64,000 nucleotides of DNA from NCBI RefSeq assembly GCF_005502935.1, contig NZ_SCMP01000007.1:145510-209509 (forward strand), written 5' to 3'. Within the stretch, counting starts at the first letter, position 1, and the number at the start of each line of letters is the position of its first letter. Both the position numbers and the translations under genes were made by a program. This stretch comes from Pseudomonas sp. 2FG (GTDB lineage Bacteria > Pseudomonadota > Gammaproteobacteria > Pseudomonadales > Pseudomonadaceae). The notes below the pieces were generated by a model. The model saw only the letters and a program-made list of their open reading frames with translations, did not search any database and had not been told where the DNA came from. Positions 1 to 7,665 of this stretch are shown here, one piece after another.

Positions 1-1257
1 CGCCGCGGCCTGATCCGCGCCCGGCCGCGCTCCGGTTACTTCGTCAACAATCATGCACCCCGGCAATTCTCCGAGCCTGCGATCAGCCCGCAGGTCAACG
101 AGTCCACCGAGGTGGATGTTAGCGAGCTGGTGTTCTCGGTGCTCGACTCGATCAAGGATCCGGAGACTGTACCCTTCGGCTCGGCCTTCCCCAGCCCACT
201 GCTGTTTCCCCTTCCGCGCCTGGCCCGCTCGCTGGCCACCGCCACCCGCGACATGGACCCGCGCATGGTGGTGGCCGACCTGTCACCGGGCAACCCGAAC
301 CTGCGCCGACAGATCGCCCTGCGCTATATGGTTACCGGGGTAATGCTCCCCGTTGAGGAATTGGTGATCACCAATGGCGCACTGGAAGCCCTGAATCTTT
401 GCCTGCAAGCCGTGACTCAACCGGGCGATCTAGTCGCCATCGAAACCCCGACGTTCTATGCCTGCCTGCAAGTGCTCGAACGCCTCAAGTTGAAGGCGGT
501 GGAGATTCCAGTTCACCCGCGTGAGGGCGTTGATCTCGCCGTACTTACCGAAACCCTGAAGCGACACCCGATCAAAGCCTGCTGGTTTATGACCAGCTTC
601 CAGAACCCAATGGGTGCCACACTACCGGAAACGAAAAAACGTGAACTAGTGGAGTTACTGCACCAGCACCAGGTACCGCTGATTGAAGACGACGTCTACG
701 CCGAGCTGTACTTCGGCCCGCAACCGCCGAAGCCGGCCAAGGCGTTCGATACGCAAGGGTTGGTGATGCATTGCGGTTCCTTCTCCAAGAGCCTGGCGCC
801 AGGTTACCGGGTCGGCTGGGTAGCTGCCGGGCGCTTCGCACAAAAGGTCGAACGACTCAAGCTGATGACCACCCTTTCCGCCTCGGTACCTGCTCAAGCG
901 GCCATCGCCGACTATCTGCAACACGGGGGTTATGACCGGCACCTACGTAAACTGCGCTACGCCCTCGAAGAACAGCAAAGCGCACTATTGGCGGCTATCG
1001 CCCGACACCTTCCGAGCAGCACACGTGTATCTCATCCTGCCGGTGGCTACTTCCTCTGGCTGGAACTCCCGGAACAAGTCGACTCGCTGAAGCTGTTCCA
1101 GATGGCCTTGGCTCAAGGTATCAGTATTGCGCCAGGGCCGATCTTCTCGCCCACCCAGCGCTTCCGCAACTGCATTCGCCTCAACTATGGCAGCCCCTGG
1201 AACGAGCGCTTCGAACAGGCTACGGAAACCCTCGGACGAATCATCAAATCGTTTTAA
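1..1257 (+). CDS. MocR-type PLP-dependent regulator/aminotransferase (5' truncated by window edge)
   Basis: The window opens inside this gene, in frame from base 1. The first codons read RRGLIRARPRSGYFVN, the wing at the end of a GntR-family winged-helix DNA-binding domain. After a linker comes a complete class I (fold type I) aminotransferase domain. Visible landmarks are VITNGALEALNL, TSFQNPMGATLP, the cofactor-holding IEDDVYAELYFG, and SFSKSLAPGYRVGW, whose Lys (about residue 263 of the visible part) should bind pyridoxal phosphate. The GntR-plus-aminotransferase layout is that of MocR regulators such as PdxR, GabR and EnuR, which use a PLP adduct as the signal. The effector cannot be read from the sequence. 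A stand-alone aminotransferase is less likely because of the wing. The gene ends with TAA and no obvious terminator follows. Confidence 0.88.
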   Translation, partial: RRGLIRARPRSGYFVNNHAPRQFSEPAISPQVNESTEVDVSELVFSVLDSIKDPETVPFGSAFPSPLLFPLPRLARSLATATRDMDPRMVVADLSPGNPNLRRQIALRYMVTGVMLPVEELVITNGALEALNLCLQAVTQPGDLVAIETPTFYACLQVLERLKLKAVEIPVHPREGVDLAVLTETLKRHPIKACWFMTSFQNPMGATLPETKKRELVELLHQHQVPLIEDDVYAELYFGPQPPKPAKAFDTQGLVMHCGSFSKSLAPGYRVGWVAAGRFAQKVERLKLMTTLSASVPAQAAIADYLQHGGYDRHLRKLRYALEEQQSALLAAIARHLPSSTRVSHPAGGYFLWLELPEQVDSLKLFQMALAQGISIAPGPIFSPTQRFRNCIRLNYGSPWNERFEQATETLGRIIKSF

Positions 1258-1818
1258 CTTCCTGCGAGCAACCACCGACCAAGGCCAGCGGCTTAATAGC
1301 CATCGAACCGCACCCGCAACATCAGGCTCCCATCTGATACGAGTTATGAATCGCCCCTAATTTTGTAGACACTGCTGAGGGGCCGCTTTTGGCCGGTGAG
1401 GTCGTTCGCCAGTGCAGCCGGTCACCCGCCTGAGCGTTGGCTTCCGCCCCAAGGCCGTCGTTCGACATGACTGCTCCCCACGGACCTTCGCAATCTAGGC
1501 CCATCGCCGATTTAACGGTCGGTCGCTAAGCTGGAAGCGGAGCTCGGATGCCGTCTCTTCAGCGCTCGACGCGAAAACTCGCCGAGCCAGAAACGCTGCC
1601 GTGCCAGAAACACTAGTTACGCCACAGGTCTGGTTGTCACACGTGACTATCGGCCCGTAACTCGGCTGGAGCGAAGTGCAAGCCGAGGATTGCTTCTCGG
1701 GCATTGCCCCGGATTCCGCCGTGCTTCATCCCCTGCTGCTACTTCCCTATTGGTTTGTAGCCGCTGGTGCACGAGCGGCCTCAACCTCAGCGCTCTCGGC
1801 TCGCGTTAGGAGCGTCGC
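1258..1818. other. 561-base intergenic stretch, no gene recognised
   Basis: Neither strand gives a product I recognise, and the short open frames lack good ribosome sites. No T-tailed hairpin is evident after either convergent gene. The composition is patchier than in the flanking genes, which may mean eroded DNA, but I cannot name a source. Confidence 0.6.
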
Positions 1819-3726
1819 TCAGGGATGGTCAGGCCGCGGCGATCTCTCCACAGCGGGCTCTTGCTGCTGCAGCGTCCACATCTGCGCGTAGCTGCCGCCG
1901 GCCTCCAGCAACTCGCGGTGGCTGCCGCTTTCGATGATGCGGCCGGCGTCCAGCACCAGGATCCGGTCGGCAGCCATCACAGTGGAAAGCCGATGGGCAA
2001 TCACCAGGGTGGTGCGGCCGACCTGGATGCGCTCGAGCGCGGCCTGGATGGCCTTCTCCGACTTGGAGTCCAGCGCCGAGGTGGCTTCGTCGAAGATCAG
2101 GATGGCCGGGTTCTTCAGCAGGGCGCGGGCGATCGCCACGCGCTGCTTCTCGCCGCCGGACAGCTTGAGGCCGCGTTCGCCGACTTCGGTCGCGTAGCCA
2201 TCCGGCAGGCGCAGGATGAACTCGTGGATATGCGCGGCACGGGCGGCGGCCTCGATCTCCTCGCGGCTGGCCTCGGGACGGCCGTAGCGAATGTTGTAGT
2301 AGATGCTGTCGTTGAACAGCACGGTGTCCTGCGGGACTATGCCGATGGCGCCGCGCAGCGAGGCCTGGGTCAGCTCGCGCAGATCCTGGCCGTCGATGCG
2401 GATGTGCCCGCCATCGACGTCGTAGAAGCGGTACAGCAGGCGGGCCAGGGTGGACTTGCCCGAGCCCGAACGGCCGACCACCGCCAGCGTGCCGCCGGGC
2501 GGGATCTCGAAATCCACCCCATGCAGGATCTCCCGGCGCGGGTCGTAGCCGAAGTAGACGTTCTCGAAGCGCACCCGCGGCCGGCTGGACGCGAGCGGCT
2601 TGGCGGCTGGCGCGTCCTGCACGTCCTGGCGTTGATCGAGCAGGCCGAACAGCCGCTCCATATTGGTCAGCGCCTGCTTCACCTCGCGGTACATCATGCC
2701 CAGCACGAACAGCGGGGCCGACAGCTGCAGCAGGTAGGCGTTGACCAGCACTAGGTCGCCGATGGTCAGCTCGCCGGCCACCACGCCAGCGGCGGCCCGC
2801 CACATCATGGCGGTGACGCCGAGGGCGACCACCAGGGTCTGGCCGAGGTTGAGCAGGGCCAGCGACTTGGTGGCCTTGACCCGGGCGTTCTCCAGGTGCC
2901 GCAGGTTGTCGTCGTAGCGCGCGGCCTCGTGGGCCTCGTTGTTGAAGTACTTGACCGTCTCGTAGTTGAGCAGCGAGTCCACCGCACGCTCGTTGGCGCG
3001 GGTATCGGCCTCCACCGCGGCGCGGTAGAAGCGGGTGCGCCACTCGGTCACGGCGAAGGTCCAGAGGCTGTAGGCCAGCAGCGTGCCGAGGGTGATGAAG
3101 GCGAAGCCCCAGTCGTAGGCCCAGACCAGCACCACGGTCACCAGCAGCACCTCGAGGAGGGTCGGCACTATGGTGTAGAGCGTCCAGTCCAGCAGATCGG
3201 AGATCGCGCTGCCGCCGCGCTCGACGTCGCGGGCCACGCCGCCGGTGCGGCGGGCGAGGTGGAACTTCAGGCTCAGGCCGTGCAGATGGCGGAACACCTT
3301 CAGGGTGATCTGTCGCGAGGCCCGCGCCATGACGCGGGCGAACACCACCTGACGCAGCTCGCCGAACAGGCTGACGCCGATGCGCGAGGCGCCGTAGGCG
3401 AGCAGCAGACCGACCGGCAGCATCAGCAGGCTGGGCTCGACATTGAGCCCATCGACTATCTGCTTGAGGGCAATCGGGACGTACAGGTTGACCAGCTTGG
3501 CGGCGAAGATCAGCGCCAGCGCCAGCGCGATGCGTCCGGCGTAGGGGCGCAGATAGGGCAGCAACGCGGCGACCACCGCGAGGTCACCGCGGGCACTGGC
3601 CGCCCGTGCGACCGGCGCGGCGCCGGCAGCGCCGTCCTCGGCAGCGCCGGCGCCGCCATTGCTAGACACGCTAGTGTCGGGAGCGCGGACGGGCTGCGCT
3701 GCCTGCTTGTCGTCGAGCGCTGTCAT
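1819..3726 (-). CDS. ABC transporter, fused permease/ATPase, Atm1/HMT1 heavy-metal exporter type
   Basis: A 635-residue half-transporter with the membrane domain first (about residues 50-340, roughly six helices) and the nucleotide-binding domain second. The latter has Walker A GRSGSGKST near 420, the Q-loop in GIVPQDTVLFNDSIYYNIRYG, signature LSGGEKQRVAIARA near 520, Walker B ILIFDEATSALD and the H-loop IAHRLST. The phrase LFNDSIYYNIRYGRPEA and the insert before the ATPase are typical of the Atm1/ABCB7/HMT1 group, which exports glutathione-bound metal or sulfur species across the inner membrane. The N-terminal ~45 residues are Ala-rich and low complexity. I chose the ATG at 3726 (MTALDDKQ) because AGGTGG lies just upstream; an in-frame start at 3774 has no such site. 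It lies 81 bases after fusA2 on the same strand, so co-transcription is possible. The substrate is inferred from family only. Confidence 0.85.
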   Translation of the reverse strand: MTALDDKQAAQPVRAPDTSVSSNGGAGAAEDGAAGAAPVARAASARGDLAVVAALLPYLRPYAGRIALALALIFAAKLVNLYVPIALKQIVDGLNVEPSLLMLPVGLLLAYGASRIGVSLFGELRQVVFARVMARASRQITLKVFRHLHGLSLKFHLARRTGGVARDVERGGSAISDLLDWTLYTIVPTLLEVLLVTVVLVWAYDWGFAFITLGTLLAYSLWTFAVTEWRTRFYRAAVEADTRANERAVDSLLNYETVKYFNNEAHEAARYDDNLRHLENARVKATKSLALLNLGQTLVVALGVTAMMWRAAAGVVAGELTIGDLVLVNAYLLQLSAPLFVLGMMYREVKQALTNMERLFGLLDQRQDVQDAPAAKPLASSRPRVRFENVYFGYDPRREILHGVDFEIPPGGTLAVVGRSGSGKSTLARLLYRFYDVDGGHIRIDGQDLRELTQASLRGAIGIVPQDTVLFNDSIYYNIRYGRPEASREEIEAAARAAHIHEFILRLPDGYATEVGERGLKLSGGEKQRVAIARALLKNPAILIFDEATSALDSKSEKAIQAALERIQVGRTTLVIAHRLSTVMAADRILVLDAGRIIESGSHRELLEAGGSYAQMWTLQQQEPAVERSPRPDHP

Positions 3727-3807
3727 ATGGCCACCTGCCCATCTAATCGGAGACACCCAGCTGGAACCCTGCACTGCGGCCTGGGCTACGGCGACCGCTC
3801 GGCGCCT

Positions 3808-5910
3808 TCAGCCCGACTTGCGGACTATGGCCTCGGCGATGCTCGCCGGCGCCTCGGCGTAGCGGGCGAACTCCATGGAGAAGCTGGCACGGCCCTGGGA
3901 CATCGAACGCACATCGGTGGCATAGCCGAACATCTCGCCCAGCGGCACCTCGGCGCGGACGATCTTGCCGGAGACCGCGTCCTCCATGCCGTGGATCAGG
4001 CCACGGCGGCGGTTGAGGTCGCCCATGATGTCGCCCATGTACTCCTCGGGGGTCACCACCTCGAGCTTCATCACCGGCTCCAGCAGCACCGCGCCGCCCT
4101 TCTGCGACAGCTGCTTGGTGGCCATGGAGGCGGCGATCTTGAAGGCCAGCTCGCTGGAGTCGACGTCGTGGAACGAGCCGTCGAATACCGCGGCCTTCAG
4201 GCCGAGCAGCGGGTAGCCGGCGAGCACGCCGTTCTTCATCTGCTCCGCGATGCCCTTCTGGATCGCCGGGATAAATTCCCGCGGAATCGCCCCGCCCACC
4301 ACTTCGTTGGCGAACTGCAGCCCCTCCTGGGCCTCGTCGGCCGGCGCGAAGCGTATCCAGCAATGGCCGTACTGGCCGCGGCCGCCGGACTGACGGACGA
4401 ACTTGCCCTCGATCTCGCAGGTGTTGCGGATCGCCTCGCGGTAGGCCACCTGCGGCTTGCCGGTGTTGGCCTCGACGCCGAACTCGCGGCGCATGCGGTC
4501 GACGATGATGTCCAGGTGCAACTCGCCCATGCCGGAGATGATGGTCTGCGCGGTTTCTTCGTCGGTCTTGACCCGGAACGAGGGGTCCTCCTGGGCCAGC
4601 TTGCCCAGGGCGATGCCCATCTTCTCCTGGTCGGCCTTGGTCTTCGGCTCCACGGCGATGGAGATCACCGGCTCGGGGAAGTCCATGCGCTCGAGGATGA
4701 TCGGCCTGTTCAGATCGCACAGGGTGTCGCCGGTGGTGACGTCCTTCATGCCGATCAGCGCGGCGATGTCGCCGGCCCGCACCTCCTTGATCTCGGCGCG
4801 GTGATTGGCGTGCATCTGCACCATGCGGCCGACCCGCTCCTTCTTGCCCTTGACCGAGTTGAGCACCGCATCGCCGGAGTTCAGCACCCCGGAGTAGACC
4901 CGGATGAAGGTCAGGGTACCGACGAAGGAATCGCTGGCGATCTTGAACGCCAGCGCCGCGAAGGGCTCGCTGTCGTCGGCGTGGCGCTCGTCTGCCCGCT
5001 CCAGGTTGTCCGGGTGCAGGCCCTTGATCGCAGGAATCTCGGTGGGTGCCGGCAGCAGCTCGACCACGGCATCCAGCACCAGCGGCACGCCCCTGTTCTT
5101 GAACGAGGAGCCGCAGACCGCCGGCACCACCTCGCAGGACAGGGTGCGCAGGCGCAGGCCGGCCTTGATCTCCTGCTCGGACAGATCGCCCTCCTCCAGG
5201 TACTTGTTCATCAGCTCCTCGCTGGCCTCGGCGGCGACCTCGAGCATGTTGCTCCGCCAGCGTTGCGCCTCCGCCAGCAGCTCGGGCGGAATCGCCTCCT
5301 CGCGGCCGCTCATGCCCTGGTCCTCGTCGCTCCAGTAGATGGCCTTCATCCGGATCAGGTCGATCTGCCCGTGGAAATGCTCCTCCTGGCCGATCGGCAG
5401 CTGGATCGGCACCGGCGTGTGGCCCAGACGCTGCTTGATCTGCTCGACCACGCGGAGGAAGTCGGCGCCGGCGCGGTCCATCTTGTTGACGTAGGCGATA
5501 CGCGGCACGTGGTACTTGTCGGCCTGGCGCCACACGGTCTCGGACTGCGGCTCGACGCCATCGGCGCCGCTGAACACCACCACGGCGCCATCCAGCACGC
5601 GCAGCGAACGCTCCACCTCGATGGTGAAGTCGACGTGCCCGGGGGTGTCGATGATGTTGATGCGGTACTTGTCCAGCTGCTTGCGCGAGCCGGTCCAGAA
5701 CGCCGTGGTCGCCGCCGAGGTGATGGTGATGCCGCGCTCCTGCTCCTGCACCATCCAGTCCATGGTCGCGGCGCCATCGTGCACCTCGCCCATCTTGTAG
5801 TTGACCCCGGTGTAGAACAGGATCCGCTCGGTGGTGGTGGTCTTGCCGGCATCCACATGGGCCACTATGCCGATGTTGCGGTAATGGCTGATGGGTGTTG
5901 TACGGGCCAT
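3808..5910 (-). CDS. fusA2: Elongation factor G, second copy type (FusA2)
   Basis: A 700-residue translational GTPase with all EF-G landmarks. G1 [19 protein letters not shown] sits near the N-terminus, followed by RGITI (switch I), DTPGHVDF (G3) and [10 protein letters not shown] (G4), then domains II to V ending in the ribosome-contacting C-terminal region. It catalyses ribosome translocation and, for some paralogues, ribosome recycling. The start at 5910 ([12 protein letters not shown]) is preceded by an excellent site, GGAGGTG seven bases upstream; the longer frame to 6099 has none. The gene stands alone, away from rpsL-rpsG-tufA, whereas the main fusA of Pseudomonas lies in the str operon. 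That context, rather than a diagnostic residue, is why I call it the fusA2 paralogue. Confidence 0.87.
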   Translation of the reverse strand: MARTTPISHYRNIGIVAHVDAGKTTTTERILFYTGVNYKMGEVHDGAATMDWMVQEQERGITITSAATTAFWTGSRKQLDKYRINIIDTPGHVDFTIEVERSLRVLDGAVVVFSGADGVEPQSETVWRQADKYHVPRIAYVNKMDRAGADFLRVVEQIKQRLGHTPVPIQLPIGQEEHFHGQIDLIRMKAIYWSDEDQGMSGREEAIPPELLAEAQRWRSNMLEVAAEASEELMNKYLEEGDLSEQEIKAGLRLRTLSCEVVPAVCGSSFKNRGVPLVLDAVVELLPAPTEIPAIKGLHPDNLERADERHADDSEPFAALAFKIASDSFVGTLTFIRVYSGVLNSGDAVLNSVKGKKERVGRMVQMHANHRAEIKEVRAGDIAALIGMKDVTTGDTLCDLNRPIILERMDFPEPVISIAVEPKTKADQEKMGIALGKLAQEDPSFRVKTDEETAQTIISGMGELHLDIIVDRMRREFGVEANTGKPQVAYREAIRNTCEIEGKFVRQSGGRGQYGHCWIRFAPADEAQEGLQFANEVVGGAIPREFIPAIQKGIAEQMKNGVLAGYPLLGLKAAVFDGSFHDVDSSELAFKIAASMATKQLSQKGGAVLLEPVMKLEVVTPEEYMGDIMGDLNRRRGLIHGMEDAVSGKIVRAEVPLGEMFGYATDVRSMSQGRASFSMEFARYAEAPASIAEAIVRKSG

Positions 5911-6146
5911 GACTATCACCTCCGTGGCGGCTGAACAATAAATGGCAACGCCCCGGCGGAGCCCGAAAAGCTTCGCGGGCGGATGGCGGAGTTCATCGGT
6001 GAGCGGCTCCGGCTGCCGGACGCTCCGGGCAGCGAAGGCCCGGCCCTGCGGGAAGGGCGCCGCGCGCTTGCCGGCAGCCCCCACTAGTAACGCTAGCACC
6101 GCACAGGCCTCCGGGACGGGCTAGGCGCAGCCGCTTATCGCCTGTG

Positions 6147-6167
6147 AAAAAGGGGACTGATTTATTT
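6147..6167 (+). repeat. AAAAGGGGAC-type repeat motif, copy 1
   Basis: The motif reads AAAAAGGGGACTGATTTATT plus one T. A near copy (AAAAGGGGAC, then GGATTCATTCG) lies in the opposite orientation at 7612-7632, so the pair brackets the GYD and peroxiredoxin genes. Motifs of this shape occur between genes in many gammaproteobacteria, often near REP-associated (Y1) transposases; that link is general knowledge, and no transposase is visible here. Confidence 0.5.
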
Positions 6168-6200
6168 GTGCAGATGAACCTGCTGGAATGGCAAGGCGAG

Positions 6201-6232
6201 CCACGGGTGAGGCATTCACGCCTCACCCGTGG
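6201..6232. terminator. Perfect 13-bp hairpin downstream of GYD gene
   Basis: CCACGGGTGAGGC (6201-6213) pairs exactly with GCCTCACCCGTGG (6220-6232) around a six-base loop. It lies 28 bases beyond the stop of the leftward GYD gene, the right place for a transcript end. There is no T-run on either side, so it may instead be an mRNA-stabilising hairpin or a palindromic repeat. Confidence 0.45.
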
Positions 6233-6260
6233 CCCTCCCCATTTACACCAGGGACAGGCT

Positions 6261-6551
6261 CTAAGGCATGTTGCCGATGATGCGCCTCACCTCCTGCTCG
6301 GAGTAGCCGCGCAGCGTCTGCGTCCGCACATTGCCGAGCGAACCTACTTTCAAGAGCAGTGAGGTTGCGGCTTCCTCGGCTCCCTCGACGATAAGCACCA
6401 GGTCGTAATTCCCGACCGTCCAGTACGCGGCCTTGACCGTGATGCCGAGCGATTCGGCCAGCGCCTTGAAGGCTTCGAAACGATCCGGGGAATCCTTTAC
6501 GCTCCGAATGCCCTGATCGGTGAAATTCGCTAGCGTGATGAAGGTAGCCAT
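6261..6551 (-). CDS. GYD domain-containing protein
   Basis: A 96-residue protein of the GYD family (ferredoxin-like fold), named for a Gly-Tyr/Asn-Asp motif seen here as VGNYDLVLIVEG in mid-protein. It opens MATFITLANFTDQGIRSVKD, very typical of the family, and has no signal peptide or membrane segment. Its biochemical role is not established; members are small cytosolic proteins that probably form dimers. The ATG at 6551 has AGGAG nine bases upstream. It is monocistronic, divergent from the peroxiredoxin gene across 352 bases, and is followed by a strong hairpin. Confidence 0.82.
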   Translation of the reverse strand: MATFITLANFTDQGIRSVKDSPDRFEAFKALAESLGITVKAAYWTVGNYDLVLIVEGAEEAATSLLLKVGSLGNVRTQTLRGYSEQEVRRIIGNMP

Positions 6552-6903
6552 GATCTCACTCCTGTTCAGATTGCTAGATGACGGTCACCGAGTCAGGAGC
6601 CACTGCATGGGAGAAGACCGCCATTCTTCCAAATGTGCACGTCCGCGCGGGTAGGTTTGGCAACACTCATCCGTCCGCCAACCTCCTCTGGGAAGGAATA
6701 GCAGCCCGCTGCGCCACCCGCATGACCGCTGATCCACTGGGGCCAAAAAACCACCCCGGCAGTCGCGGCTGGGAGCCGGCACAGCCCGGTTATCGGGCCT
6801 ATACTTTTCTCCCTGATAGGTTCGAGGCAGACGCCCAGGCCCGATCGAAACGGCTGTCGCGGCAGCGCTAGCCACTCCCCAGCCACAAACAAGGAGATCG
6901 AAC
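6552..6903. other. 352-base divergent intergenic region (GYD / peroxiredoxin)
   Basis: It must carry promoters in both directions. I see no convincing sigma-70 pair or OxyR-like dyad by eye, and no small gene. The last bases before 6904 hold the AAGGAGAT ribosome site of the peroxiredoxin. Confidence 0.5.
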
Positions 6904-7557
6904 ATGGCAATCCGCATTGGCGACGAAGCACCGGATTTCACCGCCGAAAGCACCGAGGGGACCCTCCGTTTCCACGAATGGATCGGCGACAAATGGGCCA
7001 TCCTGTTCTCCCACCCGAAGGATTTCACCCCCGTCTGCACCACCGAGCTCGGTTATATGGCCAAGCTCAAGCCGGAGTTCGACAAACGCAACACCAAGGT
7101 GGTCGGCCTCAGCGTCGATCCGGTCAGCGACCACCGGGCCTGGGTCGGCGACATCGAGGAGACCCAGGGCCACGCGGTCAACTACCCGATGATCGGCGAC
7201 GAGAACCTGGTGGTGGCGAAGCTCTACGACATGATTCACCCGAATGCCAGCGGCGGCCCGCGCACCGCGGTGGATAACGCCACGGTGCGCTCGGTGTTCA
7301 TCGTCGGCCCGGACAAGAAGGTCAAGGCGATGCTGGTCTACCCGATGAGCGCCGGGCGCAACTTCGACGAGGTCCTGCGCCTGCTCGACTCGCTGCAACT
7401 GAACGCCAAGCACACGGTCGCCACCCCGGTGAACTGGAAACCGGGCGAGGACGTGATCATCCCCACTTCGGTGTCCGACGAGGATGCCAGGAAGAAATAC
7501 CCGCAGGGCTTCAAGACGCTGAAGCCCTACCTGCGCGTGGTGGCGCAACCGAAGTAA
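6904..7557 (+). CDS. 1-Cys peroxiredoxin (Prx6/LsfA type)
   Basis: A 217-residue AhpC/TSA-family thiol peroxidase of the Prx6 class. The peroxidatic Cys lies in HPKDFTPVCTTELGYMAKL (about residue 47), with the partner Thr in the same loop and the active-site Arg in the region NATVRSVFIVGPDKKVKA. No resolving Cys is present, so it works as a 1-Cys enzyme reducing hydrogen peroxide and organic peroxides with an external thiol. The long C-terminal arm (VNWKPGEDVIIPTSV and KKYPQGFKTLKPYLR) is the Prx6 dimerisation extension. It resembles Pseudomonas LsfA, but enough positions differ from my memory of LsfA that I leave the symbol blank. The start has AAGGAGAT eight bases upstream. A T-tailed palindrome follows the stop. 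Confidence 0.93.
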   Translation: MAIRIGDEAPDFTAESTEGTLRFHEWIGDKWAILFSHPKDFTPVCTTELGYMAKLKPEFDKRNTKVVGLSVDPVSDHRAWVGDIEETQGHAVNYPMIGDENLVVAKLYDMIHPNASGGPRTAVDNATVRSVFIVGPDKKVKAMLVYPMSAGRNFDEVLRLLDSLQLNAKHTVATPVNWKPGEDVIIPTSVSDEDARKKYPQGFKTLKPYLRVVAQPK

Positions 7558-7596
7558 CCAGCGGCCAGGTTGAAAACCAAGGGCTGAACGCAGAAC

Positions 7597-7632
7597 AAAG
7601 GGGGACGGGGTCGAATGAATCCGTCCCCTTTT
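7597..7632 (+). terminator. GC-rich palindrome with T-run after peroxiredoxin gene; also repeat copy 2
   Basis: GGGGACGG (7601-7608) pairs with CCGTCCCC (7621-7628) around a 12-base loop. The stem extends through a G-T pair and A-T pairs to TTTT at 7629-7632. The place, 40 bases after the stop, and the T-run fit a Rho-independent terminator. Its right half, read on the minus strand, is also the second copy of the AAAAGGGGAC motif found at 6147-6167. Confidence 0.6.
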
Positions 7633-7665
7633 ATTCGCGGGGGTGAAGGGTGTCTGTCACTCCGC

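Larger units (their letters stand above)
5911..6260. other. 350-base intergenic region between GYD gene and fusA2
   Basis: It should hold the fusA2 promoter, although I see no confident -35/-10 pair. Two structured elements lie here and are listed separately: an AAAAGGGGAC-type motif at 6147-6167 and a perfect 13-base-pair hairpin at 6201-6232. No coding frame on either strand looks real. Confidence 0.6.

Noticed and set aside
2896..5934. A 1012-codon open frame antisense to fusA2 and the ABC exporter
   Set aside because: The reverse strand codes for highly conserved proteins with all motifs. The antisense frame is rich in His/Gln/Leu/Val with no motifs, as expected from GC-rich codon bias.
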